Below, one piece after another: positions 32,105-39,701 of a stretch of 64,000 nucleotides of DNA. Both the position numbers and the translations under genes were made by a program. The notes under the pieces were generated by a model, which was given only the letters and a program-made list of their open reading frames with translations, was not told where the DNA came from and did no database searches. Position 1 is the first letter of the stretch, and each line of letters starts with the position of its first letter. The DNA is from Variovorax paradoxus (lineage in GTDB: Bacteria > Pseudomonadota > Gammaproteobacteria > Burkholderiales > Burkholderiaceae_C), in assembly GCF_902712855.1 (NCBI RefSeq), contig NZ_LR743507.1:2838001-2902000 (forward strand), in the 5' to 3' direction.

Positions 32105-33515
32105 GAGAGGTCTCCGGGGAATGCTGCGAAAGATGCCGGGCCGCGCGCGCGGCCTGGGTGCCTGCGATGCGGCCGAAGGCCGTGCCGATGCTCATGCCGA
32201 CGCCCGCCGTGTAGCCCTTGCCGAGCACGTTGCCGGCCATCATTTCGCCGGCCACGAACAGGTTGGGGCTGGGCCGGCCGCCGAAGCGCACGGCCGCGGT
32301 CTCGTCCACCTTCAGGCCCAGGTAGGTGAAGGTGATGCCGGGGCGCACCGGGTAGGCATAGAACGGCGCGGTGTCGAGCGGGCGCGCCCAGTGCGTCTTG
32401 GCCGGTGCGAGGCCCTCGGTGTGGCAGTCGTCGAGCGCGGTGTGGTCGAAGCGGCCGACGCGGCAGGCGGCGTTGTAGTCCTGCACGGTGCGCACGAAGG
32501 TGGCTTCGTCCAGGCCGATCTTCTGCGCCAGCTCGCCGAGCGTGTTCGCCTGCGTGCCGGTGAACACCGGCGGCATGAAGCGCCCAACCGCTTTCTGGTC
32601 GATGATCGACCAGGCGATCTGCCCCGGCTGCTGCGCCACCAGCCGGCCCCAGATCGCATAGCGCTTGGGCCAGAAGTCCTCGCCCTCATCGTAGAAGCGC
32701 CGGGCTTCGCGGTTGACCACCACGCCGAGCGAGACGCAGTCGATGCGCGTGCAGATGCCGCCGTCGTAGAGCGGTGCGCGCGCATCGATGGCGACCATGT
32801 GGCCCTGCGAGGGATCGCCGATGCTGTCGGCGCCCGCGGCGATCATGTGCTTGAGCAGCACGCCCTGGTTGAAGCGCGTGCCGCGGATGAGGAAATTGTC
32901 GGCCGGCCATTCGCCGCGCTCGTTCTGCCCCCAGGCCTCGCGCAGCCATTCGCGGTTCGACTCGAAGCCGCCGGCCGCGAGCACGCAGCTCTTCGCCGCG
33001 ATGCGTTCGCCGGCCTCGGTGCGCACGGCCACGAAGCGCTCGCCGTCGAGCTCGACCGAGGCCACGGGCGTGTCGTAGCGGATCTGCACGCCGAGCCTCT
33101 CGGCGCTGCGGAAATAGGCATTGACCAGCGCCTTGCCGCCGCCCATGAAGAAAGCATTGGTGCGCGCGACGTGCAGCGCGCCCGACAGCGGCGGCTGGAA
33201 ATGCACGCCATGGCTGCGCATCCAGTCGCGGCAGTTCGAGGATGCTCGGATCACGAGCCGCGCGAGGTGCTCGTCGGTGAGGCCGCCCGTCACCTTCAGC
33301 AGGTCCTGCCAGTACTCCTCTTCAGGATAGGCATCGACCAGCACGTCCTGCGGCGCGTCGTGCATGCAGCGCAGGTTGCGGGTGTGCTGCGAATTGCCGC
33401 CGCGCCATTCTTTGGGCGAGGCCTCCAGCAGCAGCACCGAAGCGCCGGCCTCGCGCGCCATCAGGGCGGCGCACAGCGCTGCATTGCCGCCGCCGACAAC
33501 CAGTACGTCTATCAC
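32088..33515 (-). CDS. tcuA: FAD-dependent tricarballylate dehydrogenase-like TcuA
   Basis: A 475-residue flavoprotein of the fumarate-reductase/succinate-dehydrogenase type. The dinucleotide motif is 'DVLVVGGGNAALCAALMARE', with 'SPKEWRGGNSQHTRNLRC', 'VLAAGGFESNREWL' and C-terminal 'GEMMAGNVLGKGYTAGVGMS'. In Salmonella TcuA oxidises tricarballylate to cis-aconitate. Size and motifs fit well. It is followed by tcuB (17-bp overlap) and preceded by a LysR gene on the same strand, as in tcuRABC, but no TcuC is present. Confidence 0.9.
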   Translation of the reverse strand: MIDVLVVGGGNAALCAALMAREAGASVLLLEASPKEWRGGNSQHTRNLRCMHDAPQDVLVDAYPEEEYWQDLLKVTGGLTDEHLARLVIRASSNCRDWMRSHGVHFQPPLSGALHVARTNAFFMGGGKALVNAYFRSAERLGVQIRYDTPVASVELDGERFVAVRTEAGERIAAKSCVLAAGGFESNREWLREAWGQNERGEWPADNFLIRGTRFNQGVLLKHMIAAGADSIGDPSQGHMVAIDARAPLYDGGICTRIDCVSLGVVVNREARRFYDEGEDFWPKRYAIWGRLVAQQPGQIAWSIIDQKAVGRFMPPVFTGTQANTLGELAQKIGLDEATFVRTVQDYNAACRVGRFDHTALDDCHTEGLAPAKTHWARPLDTAPFYAYPVRPGITFTYLGLKVDETAAVRFGGRPSPNLFVAGEMMAGNVLGKGYTAGVGMSIGTAFGRIAGTQAARAARHLSQHSPETSLAAAH

Positions 33516-33592
33516 TCGTGGGTCTCCTTGGAATCCAGGAGACTGTAGGCAGCGCGGCCTTCACGCGAAAGGCCGAAAGCGGCAACGGGTGT

Positions 33593-34519
33593 TCAGTTTT
33601 CGAGAAGACTCGCGCCGGTCCAGCGGCCGTCGCGAACGAGGCTGCGCGCGGTGTCGGCCACCACCACGCGCGTGGCCAGCGCGGCCGGCGAGAGTTCGTC
33701 GTCCGACAGGCTCACGAGCAGGTTGCGCCGGCCCACGTGGGCATCGGCGATCTGCGTGAGTTCGAGGTCGTCGCGGTCGTGGCGCGCGGTGGCGGCGCCG
33801 GGCTGTACGGTGGCGCCGTAGCCGGCGCGCACCGCGTCCATCAGCAGCGCGAGGCCGTCGACCTCGGCCACGATGTTCGGCTGCACGCTCGCGCGCAGGA
33901 AGGCCGCCATCAGCGTGGCGCGCAGGCCGTGGCTGCCGCTCGGCAGGATCAGCGGCACCTCGGCCAGCTGCGAGAGCCGCACCTTGGTGCCTATCGGGCG
34001 CTTCGCGAGCGTGGGCGAGGCCACCACGAAGAGCTTCTCGGCCAGCAGCGGCGAGACGCTCCAGCGCCGCGGCGTGTCGGTCTGGAACAGCACGGCCAGG
34101 TCGAGCTGGCGCGCATGCAGCATGGTCGTCAGATGGCCCGACAGCGCCTCGACCATGTGCAGCCGCACCTCGGGATAGCGCTCCTGCATGGCGCGCATCA
34201 GCGGCACGCCGAGCACGGTGGCGGTGGTGGGCGCGAGGCCCACGCTCACATGGCCCGACAGCCGCGCCTGCTGCGCCGCGCGCACCGCGTCGTCGGCATG
34301 GCGCAGCGTGAGCTGGGCCTGCTGCAGGAAGGCCAGGCCGGCATCGGTGGGCGTGACGCCGCTGGAGCTGCGCTGCAGCAGGCGGGTGGCGAGCTCGCTC
34401 TCGAGCCGGCTGATCTGCTGGCTCAGCGCGGAGGTGACCACGCCGAGTTCCACGGCCGCGCGGCCCATGCTGCGCAGTTCGCAGACCTTGACGAAGTAGC
34501 GCAGTTGCCTCAGTTCCAT
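33593..34519 (-). CDS. LysR family regulator of the tcu region
   Basis: A 308-residue LysR protein. The winged HTH is at 'LRQLRYFVKVCELRSMGRAA' to about residue 60 ('SALSQQISRLESELATRLLQ'); the rest is the ligand-binding fold. It lies directly upstream of tcuA on the same strand, the place of TcuR. Its start is only 7 bp from the end of the BASS transporter gene, so transporter, regulator and tcuAB may share a transcript. Confidence 0.9.
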   Translation of the reverse strand: MELRQLRYFVKVCELRSMGRAAVELGVVTSALSQQISRLESELATRLLQRSSSGVTPTDAGLAFLQQAQLTLRHADDAVRAAQQARLSGHVSVGLAPTTATVLGVPLMRAMQERYPEVRLHMVEALSGHLTTMLHARQLDLAVLFQTDTPRRWSVSPLLAEKLFVVASPTLAKRPIGTKVRLSQLAEVPLILPSGSHGLRATLMAAFLRASVQPNIVAEVDGLALLMDAVRAGYGATVQPGAATARHDRDDLELTQIADAHVGRRNLLVSLSDDELSPAALATRVVVADTARSLVRDGRWTGASLLEN

Positions 34520-34526
34520 GCGCGCA

Positions 34527-35405
34527 TCATCGCGCAGGGGCCAGCTCGGGCGCGCGACGGCGCAGCAGCAACCATCCGAACAGCGGGGCGGTGACGTACA
34601 TCGCCACCGAATACACCGCGGCCGGCAGCGCGAGCTGGAAGCTGCCGAGCACGCTGACCGCGACGAAGATCGCCAGGGTGGAGTTGTGGATGCCGATCTC
34701 GTAGCTGATGGCGGTGGCCAGCGGCTTCTCGAGGCCCGCGGCGCGGCTCAGGTAGTAGCCCGCGAGCAGGCTCAGCACATTGAACAGCACCACCGGCAGG
34801 CCGATCTCGGCGAAGGTGGCGGCCATGGTCTTCCACTCGTTCGCGATCGCCAGCACCGTGACCACCGCGAGCACCACGCCGCTGAAGATCTTGGTCGGCT
34901 TCTCCATGCGCGCCGCGAAGACGGGCCGGCGCGAGGCCACGAACATGCCGATGGCCACCGGGATCAGCACGATGGCGATCACCTCGACCAGCTTGCGCGT
35001 CTGCAGCGGCACCACCTGGCCGCTCTGCGCGAAATGGTTGATGGCCCAGTTGGCGATCAGCGGCAGCGTGACGATCGACAGCAGCGTGTTGACGGCCGTG
35101 AGCGAGATGTTCATCGCCACGTTGCCGCCGAACAGGTGCGAGAACAGGTTGGCCGAGATGCCGCCGGGCGAGGCTGCGAGCAGCATGAGCCCGATCGCGA
35201 ACACCGGCGAGAGCCCGAAGCCCACGATGATCGCGTAGCAGGCCAGCGGCAGGCCGATGACCTGCAGCAGCAGCGCGATGGTCACGGCCTTCGGATGCCG
35301 GAACAGGCGCCGGAAGTCGTCGAGCGAGAGCGACAGGCCGAGCCCGAACATCACGAGCGCGAGCGCGCCGAACAGGAAGCGGGTCACGATGAGCGTGGCG
35401 TCCAT
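34527..35405 (-). CDS. BASS family (bile acid:sodium symporter) transporter
   Basis: A 292-residue inner-membrane protein with about nine to ten hydrophobic segments. Family marks are 'GLGLSLSLDDFRRLFRHPKA', 'LMLLAASPGGISANLFSHL' and 'AISYEIGIHNSTLAIFVA'. Sodium-coupled uptake of an organic acid is likely. Its position ahead of LysR-tcuAB suggests it replaces the usual TcuC citrate-type carrier. A terminator separates it from the class II aldolase gene upstream. Confidence 0.9.
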   Translation of the reverse strand: MDATLIVTRFLFGALALVMFGLGLSLSLDDFRRLFRHPKAVTIALLLQVIGLPLACYAIIVGFGLSPVFAIGLMLLAASPGGISANLFSHLFGGNVAMNISLTAVNTLLSIVTLPLIANWAINHFAQSGQVVPLQTRKLVEVIAIVLIPVAIGMFVASRRPVFAARMEKPTKIFSGVVLAVVTVLAIANEWKTMAATFAEIGLPVVLFNVLSLLAGYYLSRAAGLEKPLATAISYEIGIHNSTLAIFVAVSVLGSFQLALPAAVYSVAMYVTAPLFGWLLLRRRAPELAPAR

Positions 35406-35432
35406 GGGTCTTGTCTCCTCATTCGTTGTTCT

Positions 35433-35475
35433 AAAAAAATGGCTGCCGGCCCCCGTCGCGCGGGTGCTGGCAGCC
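35433..35475 (-). terminator. Intrinsic terminator of the HD/aldolase unit
   Basis: On the minus strand GGCTGCC and GGCAGCC pair around a GC-rich loop, then an A and seven T follow. It lies just after the class II aldolase gene and before the BASS transporter gene, dividing the long minus-strand region into two units. Confidence 0.75.
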
Positions 35476-35498
35476 TGGGAAACCGGGGTCGACGCGTC

Positions 35499-36266
35499 TC
35501 AGTTCTTGTAGCTGTCGTCGATGCGGTCGAGCTTGCGGATCAGCGAAGGCCAGACGAACATGCCGCCGAGGCCGCCGCTCTGCACCTTCATGGCCTGGCC
35601 GACGCCGTCGATGATCCGCGGATCCACATGCGTGAGTTCGCTGCCGCCCGATTGCGCCGCGATCTGGATCTGGCAGGTGTTCTCGAAGGTGTACATCGAC
35701 AGGAAGGCGTCGGCGATGGTCTTGCCGCAGGTCAGCAGGCCGTGGTTGCGCAGCATGAGGAAGTTGGCCTCGCCCATGTCGGCCTGCAGGCGCGGCTTCT
35801 CGTCGTCGCGGAAGGCCACGCCTTCGTAGTCGTGGTACGCCAGCGAGGCCAGCACGAAGGTCGACTGCTGGCTGATGGGCAGCACGCCGTTCTTCTGTGC
35901 GCTGACCGCGATGCCGGCCCTGGTGTGGGTGTGCAGCACGCACTGGATGTCTTCGCGCACGGCGTGCACCGCGCTGTGGATCACGAAGCCGGCCGGGTTC
36001 ACCGGGTAGGGCGACTCGATGATCTTGTTGCACTGCTGGTCGACCTTCACGAGGCTCGACGCGGTGATCTCGTCGAACATCAGCCCGTAGGGGTTGATGA
36101 GGAAGTGATGCTCCGGGCCCGGCACGCGCGCGCTGATGTGCGTGAAGACCAGGTCGCTCCAGCCGTACAGCGCCACCAGGCGGTAGCAGGCGGCGAGGTC
36201 GACGCGAAGCTGCCATTCCTCGGCGGAGACGAGCTTCTGGATTTCGGGTTGGGAAAAGGCGTTCAT
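35499..36266 (-). CDS. Class II aldolase/adducin family protein
   Basis: A 255-residue paralog of the protein at 30049. Metal ligands are in 'CVLHTHTRAGIAV' and 'LMLRNHGLLTCGKTIADAF'; the shared opening is 'RVDLAACYRLVALYGWSD' and 'FLINPYGLMFDEITASSLVK'. It pairs with the HD-domain gene 19 bp upstream and is followed by a terminator. It probably acts on a phosphate-free or acidic aldol substrate; none can be named. Confidence 0.88.
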   Translation of the reverse strand: MNAFSQPEIQKLVSAEEWQLRVDLAACYRLVALYGWSDLVFTHISARVPGPEHHFLINPYGLMFDEITASSLVKVDQQCNKIIESPYPVNPAGFVIHSAVHAVREDIQCVLHTHTRAGIAVSAQKNGVLPISQQSTFVLASLAYHDYEGVAFRDDEKPRLQADMGEANFLMLRNHGLLTCGKTIADAFLSMYTFENTCQIQIAAQSGGSELTHVDPRIIDGVGQAMKVQSGGLGGMFVWPSLIRKLDRIDDSYKN

Positions 36267-36285
36267 GGTGGGTTTCCTTCGAGGT

Positions 36286-36876
36286 TCAGGCGGCGGCGGG
36301 CTCGGCGAGGGCCGCCTTGTAGATGCTTTGCTTCGGCTGCGCCATCACGCGGCGCAGCATGGGCTCGAACTCGGCGATGGGCAGCGTCTCGGCCTTGGGG
36401 TCGAAGGCCGGGTTGTCGTAGAGCGCGCAGAACTCGGCCGTGCGCTCGTAGTGCGGGTGGTCCCTGAAGTTGTCGCGCATGTCGCGGTCCAGGCCGATGT
36501 GATGGAAGAAGTAGTGGCCCTGGAAGATGCCGTGGTTCTGCACCATCCAGTGGTTGGCCTCGCTCACGAAGGGCTTGAGGATGGCCGCTGCGATGTCGGG
36601 ATGGTTGAAGCTGCCGAGCGTGTCGCCGATGTCGTGCAGCAGCGCGCACACCACGTACTCCTCGTCGCGGCCGTCGCGCAGCGCGCGCGTGGCGGTCTGC
36701 AGCGAATGCGTGTAGCGGTCGACCGGAAAGCCGCCGTAGTCGCCTTCGAGGATCTGCAGGTGCTTGATCACGCGCGCGGGCAGGGCGCCCGCGAACTGCA
36801 TGAACTCGCCGCCGATCAGTTGCCAGTCTTGGCGCGTGCTTTCCTGCATGCTCTTGAAACTTGCCCGTGCATTCAT
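36286..36876 (-). CDS. HD-domain phosphohydrolase-like protein
   Basis: A 196-residue HD-superfamily protein. The metal motif is 'VDRYTHSLQTATRALRDG' (first His), then 'VVCALLHDIGDTLGSFNHPD' (HD), with further His residues in 'WMVQNHGIFQGHYFFHHIG'. Such small HD proteins can be phosphohydrolases or oxygenases of the PhnZ/MIOX-like kind; the 'HDIGD' and following His-rich segment leave both options open. GGAGA precedes the ATG. It is the first gene before the class II aldolase and is divergent from the Crp/Fnr regulator. Confidence 0.82.
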   Translation of the reverse strand: MNARASFKSMQESTRQDWQLIGGEFMQFAGALPARVIKHLQILEGDYGGFPVDRYTHSLQTATRALRDGRDEEYVVCALLHDIGDTLGSFNHPDIAAAILKPFVSEANHWMVQNHGIFQGHYFFHHIGLDRDMRDNFRDHPHYERTAEFCALYDNPAFDPKAETLPIAEFEPMLRRVMAQPKQSIYKAALAEPAAA

Positions 36877-36930
36877 CGTGAGAGTCTCCGTTGTCTGGGG
36901 TTGTGGGGGCGTGGGGTGTTGCGGGGTGTT

Positions 36931-36960
36931 CCGGCATGTCCCGGCATGTCCCGGCGTGTC
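36931..36960. repeat. Three tandem 10-bp units CCGGCATGTC
   Basis: CCGGCATGTC occurs twice and CCGGCGTGTC once, back to back, in the spacer between the divergent HD and Crp/Fnr genes, about 55-85 bp upstream of the HD gene. It is either a slippage repeat or a set of sites spaced one helical turn apart. Confidence 0.75.
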
Positions 36961-36991
36961 GGCCACTGTATGCCTGCGCTTGACGCTCAAC

Positions 36992-37007
36992 TGTCAAGAA
37001 TTTGACA
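36992..37007. promoter_or_regulatory. Palindrome TGTCAA-N4-TTGACA upstream of the Crp/Fnr gene
   Basis: A perfect inverted repeat with the geometry of Crp/Fnr-family sites (TGTCA-N6-TGACA), 26 bp upstream of the regulator's start and within the divergent spacer. It overlaps a possible promoter (TTGACG at 36980, GACAAT at 37004), which would suit autorepression. Confidence 0.55.
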
Positions 37008-37032
37008 ATGCAGGCCTCTGGTAAACCCCCGC

Positions 37033-37764
37033 ATGGCCGCTTCATCCAAACCCCGGACCTCGCGCCTGTCGGCCGCGCATCGCGCTGCGCTGGAGCGCAA
37101 TCCATGGTTCACCAGCATCCCGCGCGCCCAGCGCGAGGCCTTGCTGGGCGCGGCCGAGTTGCTGCATGTGCGGCGCGGCACCATGGTGTTCCGCCAGGGT
37201 GACCCGATCCATGCGGCCGGCGGCGGCTTCTACGGGCTGGTGGCCGGCACCATCAAGATCTCGTCGTTGCGCCAGGACGGTCGCGAGGCCATCCTTGCCG
37301 TGCTCGAGCCGGGCAACTGGTTCGGCGAGATCACGCTCATCGACGGTTCGCCTCGCACGCACGATGCCACCGCGCTCGAGACGCTCGACCTGCTGGTGGT
37401 GCCGCCGGAGGCCTTTGCGCAGCTGATGCGCGATGGCGTCTTCGCCAACGCCATGGCCGCCATGCTCGCCGCACGCGTGCGCATGCTCTACGGCCTGGCC
37501 GAGGACGCCACCTTGCGCAGCCTGCGCGCCCGCGTCGCGCACCGGCTGCTGGTGCTGGCGCGCGGCGATGCCACGCAGTCCGTGCAGCTGCGGCACGACC
37601 TGAGGCTGCCGCAGGAGGCCCTCGCCATGATGCTCGGCGTGACCCGCCAGACGCTGTCGAAGGAACTCAACGCGCTGGCCGGCGAGGGCGTCGTCGCGCT
37701 GGGCTACGGGCGCATCCAACTCCTGTCGCTCGACGCGCTGCAGCGGCTCGTCAGCACAGGCTAG
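37033..37764 (+). CDS. Crp/Fnr family transcriptional regulator
   Basis: A 243-residue regulator. The N-terminal cyclic-nucleotide-type beta barrel (about 25-145) has 'VFRQGDPIHAAGGGFYGLVA' and 'LAVLEPGNWFGEITLIDGSP'. The C-terminal winged HTH has 'LRLPQEALAMMLGVTRQTLS'. It lacks the Fnr-type Cys cluster, so it is not an oxygen-sensing iron-sulfur protein. It is divergent from the HD/aldolase unit and a palindrome lies between them, so control of that unit and of itself is likely. Confidence 0.9.
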   Translation: MAASSKPRTSRLSAAHRAALERNPWFTSIPRAQREALLGAAELLHVRRGTMVFRQGDPIHAAGGGFYGLVAGTIKISSLRQDGREAILAVLEPGNWFGEITLIDGSPRTHDATALETLDLLVVPPEAFAQLMRDGVFANAMAAMLAARVRMLYGLAEDATLRSLRARVAHRLLVLARGDATQSVQLRHDLRLPQEALAMMLGVTRQTLSKELNALAGEGVVALGYGRIQLLSLDALQRLVSTG

Positions 37765-37850
37765 CTGCACGGCCATTCGCGATGCGTCGATGAACACGGA
37801 GGAGCCGGCTTCGCCCCCCGGGGCAGGAGGCCCTGGCACGGCACAAGCCA

Positions 37851-37947
37851 GAAACACCGCGGAACCGGCTCTGCCGGGCCGCAGGTGTTGCCCCCGGTAG
37901 GGGGAAGGAGAAGCGACACGAAGTGCGCGAAGCCTGGGGGCGAGCTA
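37851..37947 (-). repeat. Dispersed 3'-flanking element, copy A
   Basis: Read on the minus strand this starts at the TAG stop of the LivK-like gene and runs AGCTCGCCCCCAGGCTTCGC and onward for about 95 bases. Over the 90 bases from CCCCCAGG it matches copy B (44893-44990) at 81 positions without gaps. Three short hairpins are preserved: CAC-TTC-GTG, CCCCC/GGGGG and CCGGC-AGA-GCCGG. I recall similar elements in other Comamonadaceae genomes; their function is not known to me. Confidence 0.85.
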
Positions 37948-39126
37948 TCGGAGCACGCGGCCGTCGGCCGAGATGCTGATCAGGTCGATGCTGCGCACGT
38001 TGTCGCGCAAGCCGGGGCGCAGGTTGATGCGGAAGCCGCCCACGTCGTAGTCGGTCATGCCGGTCATCACGCGCTGCAGGCTCGCGGTGGTGAAGCCGCG
38101 CCCGGCGCGCCGCACCGCCTCGCCGGCCGCCTTGGCGGCGATGAAGCCCTCGAGCCCTTCGTAAGAGGCGGTCTGGTCGGAGGTGTCGACGGCCGCCAAG
38201 TATTCCTTGACGATCGGAATGGCCGAAGGCCGGGGCGACGGCACCACCTGCGAGATGACGATGCCGCCGATGTCCTTGCCGAGCGTGGCGTAGAGCGGGT
38301 CGATGCCGACGATCGAGAAGGCCATGAAGTTGCCCGTGTAGCCGCTCTTGCGCAGCTTGCGGATGGCGCTCGCGGTGGTGCCCGAGAGCGACACCAGCAC
38401 GATCGCCTGGGGCGACTTTGACTGCACGGTCTTCAGGGCGGCGTCGAGCTTGTCGCCGCTGGGCGGCACCAGCGCGGTGGCCACCAGCGCGGGCAGCTTC
38501 AGCTCGGTGATGGCCTGCTCGACGGCGGCCAGGCCGGCGCGACCCATGGCGTCGTCGTCGCCGACCAGCGCCACGCGCGTCTGCCCCACGGTGGCGCACT
38601 GGCGCACGATCTTGAGCGCCTCGTCGATCATGCCGGGCCGCACGTGGAACACGTTCGGATGGTCCGCCGCGCGCAGCGTGTCGGAGGCCGCGAAGGGCGC
38701 GAACAGCAGGCTGCCCTGCTGCGTGGCGACGTTCGCACCGGCCTCGCTGCTGGCGGTGCCGACGAAGCCGAACAGCATGTCGGCCTTGTGGGTGCCGAGC
38801 AGGGTGCGCGCATTGGTGGTGGCGCGGGCCGCGTCATAGCCGTCGTCGAGTTGCAGCAGCTTCAGCTGGATGCCGGTGGCTGCGTTGCGCTCGTTGAAGT
38901 CCGTCACCGCGAGGCGGCTGCCGGCCGCGAAGGCGCTGCCGATCTCGCTGGCTCCGCCGGTGAGAGGCACCGATTGCCCCAGCAGAACCACACGGGCTGC
39001 GCCGCCGGCGGCTGCGGCCGCCCGGGTGGATTGCGCCGCGGCGAGACCGGGCATCGCACCGATTCCTCCGCCGATCAGCAGTGCGCCGCCCGCTTTTGCC
39101 AGCCATTCCCTGCGCGATGTGTTCAT
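37945..39126 (-). CDS. LivK-like branched-chain amino-acid-type substrate-binding protein
   Basis: A 393-residue periplasmic receptor of the type I fold. The N-terminus 'NTSRREWLAKAGGALLIGG' is a likely twin-arginine signal. Marks are 'VVLLGQSVPLTGGASEIGSA', 'LLQLDDGYDAARATTNARTL' and 'VALVGDDDAMGRAGLAAVE'. No LivHMGF genes are adjacent, so it is an orphan receptor for an amphipathic amino acid or aromatic-type ligand. Its stop codon is immediately followed by the dispersed repeat element. Confidence 0.88.
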   Translation of the reverse strand: MNTSRREWLAKAGGALLIGGGIGAMPGLAAAQSTRAAAAAGGAARVVLLGQSVPLTGGASEIGSAFAAGSRLAVTDFNERNAATGIQLKLLQLDDGYDAARATTNARTLLGTHKADMLFGFVGTASSEAGANVATQQGSLLFAPFAASDTLRAADHPNVFHVRPGMIDEALKIVRQCATVGQTRVALVGDDDAMGRAGLAAVEQAITELKLPALVATALVPPSGDKLDAALKTVQSKSPQAIVLVSLSGTTASAIRKLRKSGYTGNFMAFSIVGIDPLYATLGKDIGGIVISQVVPSPRPSAIPIVKEYLAAVDTSDQTASYEGLEGFIAAKAAGEAVRRAGRGFTTASLQRVMTGMTDYDVGGFRINLRPGLRDNVRSIDLISISADGRVLR

Positions 39127-39129
39127 AGG

Positions 39130-39159
39130 ACACTTTCTTAAACAGTAGTAAAAAAGTGT
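39130..39159. promoter_or_regulatory. Inverted repeat ACACTTT-N16-AAAGTGT
   Basis: Seven-base arms flank an AT-rich 16-base centre in the 83-bp spacer between the divergent LivK-like and TonB-like genes. It could be a widely spaced operator or simply promoter sequence; no regulator gene is next to it. Confidence 0.35.
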
Positions 39160-39209
39160 AGCAATTTCAAGGCCAAGGGGGAAGCCGGGGCGTGCGACAG
39201 AATCGCCCA

Positions 39210-39677
39210 ATGAACAAAGTTTCGTGGTGGGGTGGGGCGGGAGTGGCGCTGGTGTTTTCAGGTTGTGTTGCGACAGCGCCGAAGGATGTCGGATCGGTGC
39301 AGCTGGCGCCCCAGGCGCACTCGGTGCAGCCCGTGCCGGAAATCGAGATCGCCGCCCCTGCGGTGGCGCCGTCGACCGTGCCGCCCGCAGCCACGGCGCG
39401 CGCCGTGACCGGACCGACCGTCCGCAAGCGCGTCGAGCCCACCTATCCGGCGGAGCTGAGCCGCGAGGGCATTCCCGGCGAAGTCGTGCTGACGTTCTTC
39501 GTCGGCGAAAACGGCCAGCCCGAAGATGTCCGCATCGAGCGCTCGACGCACCCTGCGTTCTCGAAGGCGGTGATGGCGGTGGTGCCGCGCTGGCGTTTCG
39601 ATCCCGCACGTGCGGCGGACGGCAGCGCGGTGCGCAGCCGGATGCGCGTGCCCGTCAGGTTCCTGGTCAACGACTGA
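39210..39677 (+). CDS. Lipoprotein with TonB C-terminal-like domain
   Basis: A 155-residue protein. The N-terminus carries lipobox 'LVFSGC' (Cys at about 19), followed by a Pro/Ala-rich spacer of about 45 residues. The C-terminal ~85 residues are a TonB-type domain: 'VEPTYPAELSREGIPGEVVL', 'TFFVGENGQPEDVRIERS' and 'VMAVVPRWRFDPARAADG'. Unlike true TonB there is a lipid anchor instead of a membrane helix with energising His, so it is unlikely to transduce energy. It may bind outer-membrane or periplasmic partners. Confidence 0.82.
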   Translation: MNKVSWWGGAGVALVFSGCVATAPKDVGSVQLAPQAHSVQPVPEIEIAAPAVAPSTVPPAATARAVTGPTVRKRVEPTYPAELSREGIPGEVVLTFFVGENGQPEDVRIERSTHPAFSKAVMAVVPRWRFDPARAADGSAVRSRMRVPVRFLVND

Positions 39678-39701
39678 CCGGGCCGCCTCGCAGGGCGGCG
39701 C

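Noticed and set aside
37033..37764. Crp/Fnr gene as an oxygen-sensing Fnr
   Set aside because: No N-terminal Cys cluster for an iron-sulfur centre.
37851..37947. Dispersed element as an insertion sequence remnant
   Set aside because: No transposase fragment, terminal inverted repeats or target duplications; its fixed position after stop codons argues for a different kind of element.
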